NCBI GenBank assembly: GCA_002794785.1
Contig: NBBA01000015.1
Coordinates: 930,001 to 994,000, forward strand
Direction of reading: 5' to 3'
Origin: Coniferiporia sulphurascens
Lineage: Eukaryota; Basidiomycota; Agaricomycetes; Hymenochaetales; Hymenochaetaceae
Length of the DNA: 64,000 bases
Shown here piece by piece: positions 1 to 12,254 of the stretch. The notes under the pieces are model-generated. The model saw only the letters and a list, made by a program, of their open reading frames with translations, made no database searches and was not told the DNA's origin. Positions within the stretch are counted from its first letter, which is position 1, and each line of letters begins with the position of its first letter. The position numbers and the translations under genes are program-made.

Positions 1-191
1 AGTAAGCCACTAGTCACTTCGTTGTAACCCGACTCGCTCTCAGAAGCCTACCGCATCCACATTGCTGATCAAGAAGCCCCATCGATGATCCCCCTTGACT
101 TACGACATCTAGGAAGCCCCGTTGCTGTAACTACTAGCCCCGACGATCAGGAAGCACCAACGTCGATCACCGCGTAACCGTTGAGCTTAAC
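1..191 (-). repeat. Partial LTR of a 562-bp retrotransposon family, inserted in copia copy 1
   Basis: The reverse complement begins TGTTAAGCTCAAC and aligns along its length with the first ~190 bp of the complete solo LTR at 49311-49872, with scattered substitutions. The terminal TTAACA lies at 186-191. Copia gag sequence resumes at 192, at a point homologous to 46895 in copy 2. The element therefore inserted into the copia gag in reverse orientation. The rest of it, and the second target-site copy (predicted AGAAC, by comparison with 46895-46899), lie left of the window. Whether it is solo or full length cannot be seen. Confidence 0.85.
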
Positions 192-3100
192 AAGAACCAT
201 CTGAACCTGACGATTCAGATGCTAACGATACTGAGGAAGATGAACTGAGTATGGCAACTAAACTCACGGAACTCCAGAAATTCTTCGACGGAATTGAGAA
301 ACTCGATGGGCACAGAAACTACAAACTCTGGAACTACAGAGTCCGAAGTGCAATCGAGAGTGCAGGTTACGGTAACTTGCTCATTAACTCCCCAGGAACT
401 GGAGAGACTGGTATATCAAGCGCTTTATATAACGGCATTATGCGCACTATGCCCGACAAAATATTGGCTTATTATCTTAATTTCTCTAAAGATATTCCAG
501 CGCTACTCAAAGTGCTTGATGGATGATATAATGTCCAGACAACAATTACAAAGGGCTTTAACGAGGCTGCCCTTTTTGATATCAGAGGTCATGTCAGCCA
601 TTTCGATGGAACGCTCGATAACCTCAGCAATAAATACGAGGAACTAATAGCCCAAGGGGTAAAAGTTTCAGAGTCGACGTACATATCAGCTATTACGTGG
701 GCAATGCCCAAACAATATCAATACATACTCACGCAGAGTGAGTTATATATTAAAACAATCAACGAAACAAATCCGGACAAAGATGAAATTGAACTAACCC
801 CTCAATTCCTACTAACGGCATTGAGAAACGCCTTCAAGGGGTGGTGTAAAAATCATCAGAGAACAGGAGCAGCGGCTAATCACCTGCCCAAGGACGAGCG
901 GACTCACCCCTATTTTAGGGGCCGTGGACGTGGTTTTAGCCGCGGAGTACAGCCACGAGGTCGCAGCTATAGGGGCCGTGGCAGATATATGCGAGGACGA
1001 GGATGAGGGGGATATTCCCCTAACCAACAATCACACGTTATCAAGTGCTATAATTGTAACAAGTTAGGGCACTTTAGTCGAGACTGCTGGGTGCCAAAAA
1101 CAGAATGGATGAAGGCAGCTCAAAAGAAAAAAGAGGACGCAAATGACAACAAAGGAAAAGGGAAGGAAACGGGTGCGTCAGTGGCACCGACAACAACTGG
1201 GGCAAGTGCGGCCCAGGCTAAACATACCGCAGCAGCAGCAGCAACAAACATCGCATTGAGCTCTCGAATTGAGTTAAGCGCCATAATAGGCCAAGGCGAA
1301 ACCACCTTTATAACCGAAATCGACAACAACAACTTTGACATGGGAGAATTCCCAATATATTCATACAATGACTTCCTTGATGCAATAGGAAATCACGATA
1401 GTGCCATGGAAGATGTGGATGACAATAATTTAGACGTAAGCATTAACGCTATAACAACAAAAGAAATTGCTAACAATGTTTATTCTTCAATGGATATAAT
1501 CGATACTGGTGCAACAATACATTTGACACCATATCTAAATCGACTACGAAATACTTACAAAACCGACACTATTACAATAACGGCTGCAAACAAAACAACA
1601 TTTAATGCGAATATAGTAGGGGATCTTAAGCTTTACATTCCCAACGGACACTCGGTAAGTGTCATTATACTATCGAACGTATATTACAATCCTAAAATGA
1701 ATATGACATTAGTCTCTCAAGGACTTCTATGTCAAGACAGCTACAAATTTATTTATAAAGAAAATGAATGTACAATAAAGTATCCTAATGGATCTTTATG
1801 CAGAAAAATTAAAAACACAAATGGATTGTATAGTATATATAACAACAATGTACAAGCAGCTACAAAAAATGTAACATTATTTGAACTTCACAAAAAACTC
1901 GGGCATATAAGTTATGCTTACATTAAGCGATTACTAAAAGAAGATCAAATTACAAACAATAAAATTTCAAATTACAACGAAGTTCAATGCACAATCTGTA
2001 TTGAAGCAAATATAAAAAGAATGCAAATTCCAAAATTACATATTTCCAAGTTAGCAGAAAAATTTGGCGAACATATACATATGGACATATGGGGTCCAGC
2101 ATCCACACATGCAATAGGAGGATATAAATATCTTCTAACACTTGTAGATGATGCTACAAGATGGATAAAAATGATTTTATTAAAAACAAAAGACGAGGGC
2201 TTAAATGCCTATACAACTTGGGCTAATATGCTCAATACACAATTTAATATAAAAATTAAAATATTACAAAGCAATAATGATACAGTGTTTTTAAGCAAAC
2301 AATTCACTGAATACCTAGAAAAAAATGGAACAATACGAAAGCTGACTGTTCATGATACACCACAACAAAACAGAGTAGCAGAACGATCACATCAAACAAT
2401 TTTAAATAATACACAAGTAAATCTGTTACAAGCAAAATTACCTCCAAGTTTATGGGGAGAAGCTGTAAAATACAGTACTTATGTTTACAATAGAACGCCA
2501 AAAAGCGCTATTGATTTTAAAACACCATATTTTAAAAGATATAACAAAAATTATAACATTGACGATTTAAAAGAATTTGGCCAATATTGCATAATACGAC
2601 AAGAAGAAGTTAATAAACTACAACCAAAAGGAAAATATGCACAATGGCTTGGATTTGACGAAGAAAGTAAAGGTCATAGAACTTATCATGACCGAAAAAT
2701 CACAGTCAAACAAAATTTACAATTTTTAGATTCCCCACCATCTAAAATTGAAGGGGAGAATATAACAGAAAAGCATAACAAGCAAATACAAGAATTAACA
2801 AAAGAAAGACCAATAAGAACTGTTAAACCAATGAAATGATCATTAGGTCTAAATTTTGATGAACAAAACACAGTCGCCTATCTTATGGAATTTAATCAAT
2901 TCAATACAGAATTAATAGGTGATCCGAATTCATATCAACAAGCGATCAATAGAATTGACGCAAATCAGTGGATCACGGCAATGAAAGAAGAAATAAAAAC
3001 ATTAATTGAAAGATCTACATGGAAAATCATTGATCCACCAAAAGAAGCAAACATAATCGGAACAAGATTCATTTACAAAACAAAAAGATTAGCAAACGGA

Positions 3101-4498
3101 GAAATCGAATGTTACAAAGCTAGATTAGTAGTACAAGGGTTTGCCCAAAAAGAGGGGATAGACTACTACTCAAATGATACATTCGCTCCAGTAGCACAAT
3201 TAGCTACAGTAAGAACAATACTAAGTTGGAGCGCAACAAACAATTACGAAATCCACCAAATCAGTATAAAATCAGCTTACTTATATGGTGAACTAGATAA
3301 AAACGAAAATATATATATAAAAGCACCACCAGGAAATCTAATCAAAATAAAACCTGGACAAGTTTTAAAATTGAATAAAGCCTTATACGGATTAAAACAA
3401 GCAGGCAGACAATGGTATAAAAAATTATCAGAAATATTAATAGGAATAGGACTAACATGAGCAGTCCAAGATAACGCAGTATTCCTAAGAAAAGTAAAAG
3501 GAAAAACAATTCTAATACTTTTCATACATGTTGATGACATAACAATATGTGGCTTAAATTTATTAATAATAAAAGCCTTTAAAGATGAAATAGGAAAACA
3601 TGTAAAATTCACTGATGGAAACGATATACATTGGTTACTCGGCATTGAAATTGAAAGAAACCGAGAAGAAAGAATAATAAAACTAAGACAAAAACATTAT
3701 ATTGACAATATTATAGAAAAATATAAATTAAAAAATGCTGCAATGGTACGAACACCAATGACACCTGGTCAAGTGTTAAAATCACTTGAAAATCCAACTA
3801 ATGAAGAATTAAACTTCATGAATCAAATACCTTATATGAATATGGTTGGAGCATTACGATATGCAGCAGATTGTACGAGACCTGATATATCATTCGCAAC
3901 AGGACAATTTGCTAGGCATTTGAATAAACCTAGTATTGAACACTATAATGCAGTAAAACACTGCTTTAAATATCTAAAAGGAACGAATGATTATTGGTTA
4001 ATACTTGGAGGAAAAGAACCAATCAAGTTAACCAGATATACTGATGCTGATGGAATGACACAAGAAGGCCATAAAGCAATATCAGGATATATATTCCAAA
4101 TAGGAAATGCAACAACATCATGGTCAAGTAAAAAACAAGAATTAGTGTCACTATCAGTATGCGAAGCTGAATTACAAGCTTTAACTCATGGAGTAAAGGA
4201 AGCAATATGGCTAAGAAGACTGGTTGAAGAGGTACTGCAGACCTTGGATACACCTACGAAAATATTATGTGATAATCAAGCAGCCATAACTATAGTAAAT
4301 TCAACAGAACAAAAATATATGCAACAAACAAAACATATTGATATATGAAAAGATTTTTTACGAGATTATATTGAAAATGAAACCATATCAGTTTCATATA
4401 TTCCAACTGGACAGCAAAAGGCTGATATTATGACAAAAGCGCTAACAATCGAATTAATCAAATGTTTTACAAGTCTACTCTGCCTAGTAAAAGTTTGA
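192..4498 (+). pseudogene. Ty1/copia gag-pol relic, copy 1 (5'-truncated, nonsense-ridden)
   Basis: This is one continuous reading frame, read from ATG 251 to TGA 4496-4498, with no indel and five internal stops (524-526, 1004-1006, 2837-2839, 3458-3460, 4346-4348). Domains in copia order are: gag with an RGG-like arginine/glycine stretch and CCHC knuckle CYNCNKLGHFSRDC (1046-1087); protease DTGATIH (from 1502); integrase with the H/H/C/C zinc site and a DIWGP core; reverse transcriptase with HVDD; RNase H and the terminal TKHIDI segment. In the reverse transcriptase, the position that is Asp in copy 2 (QIDIKSAYL) is Ser here (3263-3265). The integrase second-Asp segment reads SNNDT in both copies. 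Integrase preceding RT defines Ty1/copia order. The coding strand is A-rich, unlike neighbouring genes. The polypurine tract GAAGGGGAG (4497-4505) abuts the 3' LTR. It cannot encode working proteins as it stands. Confidence 0.95.
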
Positions 4499-4505
4499 AG
4501 GGGAG

Positions 4506-4763
4506 TATTAAATAAATATAACGAATGATATAAATATAGTACATGGTCATATGAACAACCACCTTACTAAGTAAACGATAACGCAAAGATAACACCATAC
4601 AATACAGGAGCTAGATAGTTATAGTAATACTAGCCCACAGAACATGTATATAAGGGGAGCTGGTCTCACCCTAGAAATACATTGGTTTATGCTGATAACT
4701 CACCTTCGCCTCTACTACACCACTGCACCTCATCGTCTACCACAACGTGCGTAGATTTTAAGA
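4506..4763 (+). repeat. 3' LTR of copia copy 1 (258 bp)
   Basis: It begins TATTAAATAAATATAACGAA directly after the polypurine tract and ends GTAGATTTTAAGA. It has the same length as the two LTRs of copy 2 (46028-46285 and 51775-52032). An internal TGTATATAAGG is the likely TATA box for element transcription. The termini are not TG...CA but a weak inverted pair TATTAAA/TTTAAGA. Differences from the copy 2 LTRs are mostly C/T or G/A. Confidence 0.92.
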
Positions 4764-5340
4764 GTTTTCCTCTCTGTATAGTCTTGTCTGTTTTCATCCA
4801 ACTTCCTTTCAGCTCGTTCTCTCTAATTTGTTGCTCATGCGCTTCTCTCAATGTATCGTTTTCACACCACATAATCCTCCAAATCTGGAAAACACCTTTC
4901 TAGCCCCTAACTCTTGCTGCCCTGACCAGGGCCCTTGTGGGACTGCTCCGTCAAAACCCGGCGAAAAAAAAAAAGGCCGGCAAAAGTGAACGCGACCCGT
5001 TCGCCATCGTTGCTAATTTCTTCCCAAGATCTAACTGATAGGATGGGAACGTTGAGCTTGGTTCACCCCGAGAGGATCTCGGCTGGCACGACTACTATGG
5101 TCCTCGCCTGTATTCATGGGTCATTGTATATATATGAACTCGCGTCTGTGCCCATACTTCATTCAGACATTCTGTCGACCCAGCATCCACATCATCAACA
5201 CTCAGCGCACCTACTAGAACCTTCAAGTCCTCTTTGACATGCCTATCTTGTACGTAGAAGCTATAAGGACTGCTCTCGTATCAAAGGGCTAATTTGTTTA
5301 CGGAAGCTTCAACGACAAAAACAATCTCAACCGCGAGAAG
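4764..5340. other. No gene seen
   Basis: This is the flank of the copia LTR. Open frames here are short and show no family resemblance or splice structure. A frame from about 5238 (MPILYVEAIRTAL...) leads towards the zinc-cluster relic at 5341 but carries a stop near 5297. Confidence 0.5.
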
Positions 5341-5580
5341 ATGGAATTTAATGGAGGCTTTGCGAAACGGCTAGCCGCTTGCATTTACTGCGCGAAAGCG
5401 TGCTGTAGGGTACCGGTTTCATCTTCACTCTTAGGACTGTGCACTGATGGACAATAGTGTGTCCGGAACACCATCAACGAACCATGCGAAGCTTGCGTGA
5501 GCAGGGGCCGACAGTGCACTGTGGGTGGTGATACCTACCCTGACCTGATGATACTCGAACTAATGTCAGGATTCCACTAG
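5341..5580 (+). pseudogene. Possible zinc-cluster (Zn2Cys6-like) protein relic
   Basis: A frame opening at ATG 5341 contains the cysteine pattern ACIYCAKACC, then an in-frame TAG (5455-5457), then CVRNTINEPCEACVSRGRQC. The second half has the spacing C-X2-C-X6-C at codons 5485-5517. It resembles KCERPVAGKICVACRGSR of the two zinc-cluster genes at 22.5 and 26.2 kb: a C-x-R, then C-x-A-C, then an Arg-rich run to a Cys. The first half is not canonical, and the frame ends soon after at ~5580. I read it as a decayed relative. It could be a chance cysteine-rich frame. Confidence 0.35.
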
Positions 5581-6666
5581 ACTGACCCCCCAGCCAAACG
5601 CGTTTCCCACAAGCAACGCTAGTACTATTTCCGTACACCGTCAGGGAAACGAGGATACGAGAGAGCGGCAGCAATTGTGTTATGTCACTATATCACTGGA
5701 GGTGGACTTGAAGTTGTACACAGTTGCACGGAGTTATACAGCGAATAGATAAATGTTTTAGTGAAGTTTGGAAATTATGAAGTGTTTGTTTTTAAGAAAA
5801 AACACTTGAAACCACCGACAGATGCAGAAAATTCTCAATACTCGCGTTTGGCCTTATTTTTAGGAACTTACTGTAAGATACTTCCACAACAGCTGAAGAA
5901 GCTTTACGGGATCGGTCCCGCTCAGACGAGCGGCAATTAATTGTCGGAATTTGCCGCTCAATACCGCCTTTAAGTTTGACAGGTCGCTTAAGACAGAAGA
6001 TCTGCGGTTGGTCACGGCCAATTCCCGATACGTTCTGTACCGGACTTCGTCAGGGATCCGTTCTGCCTTATAAATTCCTTATAAATTGTCCGGGCATCGG
6101 ACATTTACTTCCTTTAGAAATAATTTACGTTGCCGGTGTGCCGCTTCTGCTGCTTCCCTTCTATCGGGTCATTTTCTTCCCTGTTATGGTAAAGTGTTCT
6201 TTTGAAAAATCACCTTTTTAGTTTATGACGTGACTATAATTACGTGTGGGATCCTCCATCCATACTCTTGCTTTGACTGTACAGTTTTATGTCAGTTCAC
6301 TATGTTGCTTACGCGCATGGTGCCCTGCCACGCTGGTTGAGGAACGCGCTAAAGGGTGTGTAGGACGGGTCCATACTCGGGTACGGTGTCGACGCGGGGG
6401 AGAGCCTCGAGTCTGTCAGTGCGCCGTTGTTGTACGCGTACATCTGCATCTGCATACGTAGCTGCTCCTGCACGATGCTTGGGTCGTACACAGACGATGT
6501 GATGCGCCCGCCCGATGCGGGGTACACAAACCCACGTCGCATATGTGCAAGAATGGATAAGGGTACAGTGTGCCTGGGGCAGGACTATACCCCCAGTTTA
6601 ACTAGTGAGTAAAGACGGAAAGGTTATAGCGCAATTTCCGATTGACCGTCTTTGTGTTACTTGCAG
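5581..6666. other. No gene supported
   Basis: There is no convincing coding region. A minus-strand frame at 6309-6542 (starting MRRGFVYPAS) has a non-random look, with repeated MQMQMY and Pro/Ser-rich stretches, and could be the tail of a decayed protein. I cannot place it in a family. Confidence 0.4.
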
Positions 6667-8373
6667 TCGTGCTACCAAGGTGTTGGCCGAGAAGGGTTTC
6701 TACGTACGTGTCATGTCTTCGCCATTGGGTTGGGCATCCGGACTGAAAGTATCTTTTAGGAGTTTTGGAATTGGTTCGATCCTACGACATGGTACCCCCT
6801 CGGTTGTGTTGTTGGTGGAACCATCTACCCTGGTTTAGTGGCGACGAGTGGCGTTATCTTCAACGTCCTCCATGCACTTAGTCTTCCTGTTGACATCCGC
6901 AATATTTGCGTGATGCTCGCTCCGGGTTTCAGTGCTCTAACAGCCTGGTCAACGAATATGTTCACGAAGGAGATGAAAGACGAGAGTGCTGGTCTTCTTG
7001 CTGCCGCTTTCATCGGCATCGCTCCCGGTTACATTTCGCGCTCGGCGGTCGTGGGCTTGGATGATAACGAAGCGATCGCCATCTTGCTCATATTCACCTT
7101 CTTTTTGTGGATCAATGCTCTCAAGCAACGGAGTGTGTTCTTCGGAATGGGTGCCAGTCTCTTCTACTTCTACATGGTAATCGCTTGGGGAGGCTATGCG
7201 TTCATTACCAACACGATTCCTTCACACTCGTTAGTTCTCCTGCTCATGGGCCGCAACTCTAATCGCCTCTACGTGGCCTATTCCTCTTGGTATGCCGTTG
7301 GTACTCTTACGAGTATGCAAGTCCCTTTCGTTGGCTTTCAACCCGTCCGCACAAGTGAGCATATGGCTGCGCTCGGAGTCTTCGGCCTCCTTCAGCTCGT
7401 CGCTTTCACGGATCTCGTCCGCTCGCACGTCTCCCCGAAGCCTTGAAACAGTCCCAGGCATTACTCCATGTGTCTGTCGTTGTGCTCGGCGTAGCTGGCG
7501 CGTTGGTTTTCGGTGCTCTTACTATGAACGGATCGATTGCACCTTGGACAGGTCGCTTCTACTCCCTATAGGACACAGGCTATGCGAAGAAATACATCCC
7601 TACCATTGCCTCCGTGTCAGAGCACCAGCCGACTGCCTGGCCGTCGTTCTTCATGGGCTTGCACTTCCTTATTGTACTCTTCCCTGCGGATGTTTATCTC
7701 TGCTTTAACGAATTGCGTGATAAATATGTCTTTGTGATAATTTGCGCACTCGAGGCAAGCTACTTCGCTGGCGTCATGGTTAGGCTTATGCTCACACTCA
7801 CGCCCTGTGTATGTGTCACTGCCGCAGTCACGCTTTCGAGTCTACTCGAACGGTACATGGACCCCGTTGAGCCGGATAGTGAGGTATCTGAGGAGGAGAT
7901 GAAGAGCCCGTCCCTGATTCCGGCGAGTCATCGGCTGTTGCCCCACTACTCCGTCCAAAAAGACCAAGAAATCTGAAATGTGTTGGCAAACTTGGCATCC
8001 TCGTCTGGCAACCTTTTTTCTTTAAACCCGCAAACCTCCTCCCGGGCAAGGGAGACAAACAGAGGGGCATTTTTGGCCTCGACACACGCTTGGTTGTGAT
8101 CATGAATGCGCTTATGATGCTCTATACATTTGTTCTCCATTGTACGTGGGTTATTGCTGATGCATACTTGTCACCGTCCGTTGTACTTTCCTTGAACAAT
8201 CCTGATGGATCGAGGCACATCATCGATGATTACCGCAAGGTGTACTACTACCTTAGGCAGAATACTCCGGAGACAGCGTCCATCATGAGCTGGTGGGACT
8301 ATGGCTACCAGATTTCAGGTTTTGCAGGCAGGCCAACACTTGTTGAAAGCAATACGTGAAACAATACTAGTAG
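6667..8373 (+). pseudogene. STT3: STT3 (oligosaccharyltransferase catalytic subunit) pseudogene, truncated
   Basis: Conceptual translation over three frames follows STT3, the catalytic subunit that transfers lipid-linked glycan to Asn-X-Ser/Thr in the ER. Recognisable blocks in order are RATKVLAEKGFY, then an intron with good splice sites (6704-6759), EFWNWFDP, the long membrane segment from ~6838 (KEMKDESAGLLAAAFIGIAP, VPFVGFQPVRTSEHMAALGV), APWTGRFYSL, SEHQPTAWPSFF, and the catalytic-site motif WWDYG (8291-8305). Damage includes a lost base near 7440, TGG to TAG in the block after FYSL (~7570), a frameshifted linker at ~7950-8040, and TGG to TGA after PTLVESNT (8357-8359). The N-terminus before RATKV and everything after WNNT are missing. 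The retained intron excludes a retrocopy. An intact STT3 must exist elsewhere if the fungus N-glycosylates. Confidence 0.92.
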
Positions 8374-9352
8374 TAAGTTTTGTCTTTTTCCTGTTCCATA
8401 GACTTACACTTTCCTGTGAAAATATGACGTTGATTACATGCTTGTTATCTTCGTTGGCCACTAGGTTACCTGTTATATAAGCCCATCCTCGATTTTAAAA
8501 TGTAACAAATTTTATTAGAAGATTAAATTCATTGATTTTGTCCCTAACAAAGGTATCGGGCCCTGCCAGCGCAGCTGGCCCTGTCATTATTTAATGATAT
8601 GCACTGCCAACCCGAACTTTTCCTTGAGAAGCACAAAGGAATATTCAATAGGGTGGAGACGTAAACAAAAAAATACGATGCGAAATGACGGAGACGCAGG
8701 CGGCCCGAGACGTCATGTCATGACCGTCATGCATTCTTTGTGGCGATAATGATATAAAACAAGCCAATACATAGGGGTTATATCATGTGTTTATCGCGCA
8801 ATTTTCTGCATATGGGCACGTATCAGGGCTTAGACGCGTGTTTATCTATGGTTGAACAATATTATTAACATACATAAATTCTTGCAGCGTCCGCTCCTCC
8901 TCCATGAGGAATTGGTGCCCCGACGTCTTCGTGCGGCACCTACCTCTCCCTCTTCCGCTCATCACCGCCTTCTGGATTTCATCGTCCCGGACTTGCTCTG
9001 GTAGACGGAATCGGTAGCACAATCGCCACGCAAAGATGTAAGTGTGAGCACCCTTAACTTCGGCCACGCTGATAAAAAGATTTAAACGGTGCGGCGATTG
9101 CATCCACCAGAAGCAAGGTGGCTGGACTCTTCCACAAGGGCAGAACCTCGTAGTGGGTCATCCGCGTATCTATTCAATATTGTGCGTTAGCTAAAAGCCG
9201 CGTGCGCAAAGGACAGTGCACTAAAGTAGATCACAGGTACGCAGAAGCTCGTTCCGGCTGGAGTTCTTCGAGGGGGATAGTCTTGGTTAAACCGTGGCTG
9301 ACCCAGTCGTCTCAATAGCTCGCGCTAGTGCGTGATAACCTCCGTCGTGAAT
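8374..9352. other. No gene supported
   Basis: This intergenic stretch lies between the STT3 relic and the HtrL-like gene. A minus-strand frame at 8846-9103 has an SGRGRGR tract but no recognisable homology or splice context. Confidence 0.5.
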
Positions 9353-10660
9353 ATGGGTCACCTCTTTCGCACCACCACGACCTCGCAGTTTCTTCGGCGA
9401 CACTCCCCATTGTTGCTCGTTTTACTTATCCCTCTCTCTTTATTGGCGTATATAGGTTTTGGGTACCTCAGTGTCTTGGCCCTTGACAGTATCGTCCGCA
9501 CGACCCCCTTCATTTCTGACCCTCAGACCCAAAATGACGCTCTCAACGGCACGGCGAACGGCGAAATTCTGCTCGTGTCTGCCTTTTTCCCGCTCTCAAA
9601 ATCGAAACATTCCATGCGACAGTATTCCGACTGGCTGTCGCACTTTTTGCAGTCAATCACGACCGACATCTATTTCTATACCACACCCGAGCTCGAAAAG
9701 ACAATACGCGAGATCCGCGGCGCGCTTCCGGTGACGATCGACACACGCTTTTCGACCGCATTCGACATTCCTCCACTAAGCGGCCTCGAAAATGCTTACG
9801 AAAGAATGCGCAGTCAGGATCGCGAGCGCGAACACCACTCACCTGAGCTCTATGCTATATGGGCAGCCAAGGCCTTTTTTCTCGCGGAGGCAATACGAAT
9901 GTTGCCCGAGAATAAGTATACGTATGCGTTCTGGACGGATGCAGGCAGCTTCAGGAGTAGACACGGGTATGCTGTCTGGCCAGATTTGAGACGTGTGAAG
10001 GAGGTCTGGAAGGGCGGAAGGCAGTTGAGCGGAACGGAGACAGAAGACCTGATTTTCTTTCCGATCCAGAATCCGCCTGATGCGAGTATGGCGCTGTGGG
10101 ATGAAATCTTAGGTCCGATAGACAACGATTTCTCCGAGGGTGCGTAGACAGACGCGCATTTATCTCCTTAAACTGACCCTTTTGGACTAGGGTCGTTCTT
10201 TGGTGGTCAGCCTAAGACCATTTCCTGGTGGGAGAAGTATTATTATGCGTACCACGACGACTATCTCGCGCGGCACATTTTTGTCGGAAAGGATCAGACG
10301 CTTATGAATAGCCTCTTCCTGCTACACCCGGAGCGCGTTATTACCGTCTGGTACAAGGATCCGGAAGCACCTGCCACACATACGCAGCCCTCAACTTCTT
10401 CGCCAGACAAGGGCTCCTTCATGCTTGGCAACTGCGGCGATCCGTGGTATTACTACCAGTTTTTCCTTGCGTCGGAGGAGGAACGGACAGCCACGCGCCG
10501 GCTATGGGATTCGGAATGGCATTATGACGTCTGGAGTATAAAGTGGTGGACTCGTAGCCGAGAGTCGTGTCGTGCAGCGCGTGTGCTTGCGATGGAGGGC
10601 ATGCTGAGGCGCGTGTTTGGCGACGCGTGGACACCTCCACAAGCGACTATACAGTTCTGA
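9353..10660 (+). CDS. Type II membrane protein resembling the HtrL/YibB family, probable glycosyltransferase
   Basis: There are two exons, 9353-10139 and 10191-10660, joined across a 51-nt GTGCGT...CTAG intron at which the frame is kept, giving 418 aa. The first ATG of the frame is 9353; the frame is open slightly upstream but only with GTG. A short basic N-terminus is followed by one membrane segment (about residues 19-42, LLVLLIPLSLLAYIGFGYL), which predicts a Golgi/ER luminal domain. Luminal motifs include LVSAFFPLSKSKHSM, FWTDAGSFR, KDQTLMNSLFLL, ERVITVW and GDPWYYYQFF. This pattern resembles HtrL/YibB-type proteins, and the 'TDAG' segment may be the metal/sugar-binding site; both are inferred from memory of the family, not computed. 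No disruption is visible. Biological role and donor sugar are unknown. Confidence 0.8.
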
Positions 10661-12254
10661 CTTCCGAATCAGGCAATTGTATTATCCGTCCTTTTGTGCA
10701 ACTTGAATTCATACCATTTCATTGCTCTTTGCTTTCTGGAGGCTCTATAAAAGCTACATTGGGCCGCTGCATGGTTACAAAATCTTTTCCGCATACCAGT
10801 GATCGATCGAATTGCAAATTTCCACTCACTCCGAGTCCTGACTCTCACCGCTGCCAGTGCCGAGTTCTAACATTGCTGCTGCTGATTGGATAATGCAGTA
10901 TCGGGAGTACCTCTGTCAGGTCTGGGATAATACGTCGTATACCTTGAAACTTGATTTTTCTTTTGGTTAATTGATCCGCCTCTATCACCCTGAAAATGCA
11001 TCAGGTCAATGCTCGTACATATCGGCGATTTTCACCTTCCAAGCTCCGCTTTCCCGCTCTATTCGTGATGCTGAGGTCAACTCCTAGAAGAAGAAACCTT
11101 GGTGGCAAATTTGGTGCTTAGTTTCAGAGGCGAAGCTTTGGAAATACCAGTAATTCGGCCAAGTGCGATGTGATGACAACAAATTATTTACAATAGTTTT
11201 AACAAGGCTTCTTCGCGAACATTCCAGGCATGTAAGATTGACTGCGCAATCTCTCATTTACAATGTAGCGGCTCGGAGAGTGGGAAAGGACGTCACCGGT
11301 CGGATGCACATCGATTTCATGGCCTGTGTATAGCAAGCGCAGAAAGGAAGTAGCTATGATCGTGTTCGTAATTCACTGAGATGAAGGTAAAAAGCGCTGG
11401 CTTGTGAAAAGAATGAGCTTTGTGTGTACATATCTTTGTTACGGTTTCTTTACCGCATCATGTGTCGTAATAATTGAAAACACGAGCAATAACACGCACA
11501 ACAGAACTCACAGACGGAACCAACCACAAAAAGAAGTGTCGGTCACCCGACCACTGAAATGAAATCAGCATCTGGGCGGGCCAGGTCAATTGCATCCCGG
11601 ACCCGGGTCAAATCGGCTTGCAGGATTGGTGGCTTTTGAATTTACTCCACTGCAAGCAGTTAGGCGCACGGTCTCTCTACTTTCACAATTCAAGGCACTT
11701 CTTACTGATCGTTACGTGTTTCCAGACTCGTCAGAAATCCCTGCACTAATTTCGGTTGTAATTGTGAGTCCGCCGTTTCGATTTTTCTACTTGGGCCACA
11801 TTCCACGCGTACAGTTGCCAGTGTCACTCATGACCCCCGCATCCGCGAATAAGGCACGCATAGTGTGATGCGCTCCTTGATCGAAAGTCGTCCACTTCAA
11901 TCACCTCCGCCACCGTATCTTAGCAGAGATATCAGCAGTTGCGGCATGGTTGGCCATGCCATGGAAATAGAACCCAAACGGAGACAAGCGATAACATGGA
12001 TTGCTAATGAACAATGGAAATATCAAAACTGTATACACTGAAGAAGGATATTGACTATAGCGGAAAACTGAAGAACTGAACTACTACAACAGAATGTTTT
12101 ATTTTACGGGCACCGGAGGGGGTTAGAAGAAAGGCGATTGAATAGGAAGGATTCAATATGCATCTAAATGGAGCTTAGTGGGAAATCAAGATATGCACGA
12201 TAACGTTCTACATGACCGCACTCGCGCAAGAGTAGCGAGGGAGGAGGGGTGGCT
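10661..12254. other. Intergenic, no gene supported
   Basis: This holds the 3' flanks of two convergent genes (HtrL-like + and modular gene -). Open frames such as 11590-11868 lack splice structure and similarity. Nothing else is recognised. Confidence 0.55.

Noticed and set aside
7292..7737. Plus-strand frames overlapping the STT3 relic
   Set aside because: Out-of-frame shadows of STT3 sequence created by its frameshifts.
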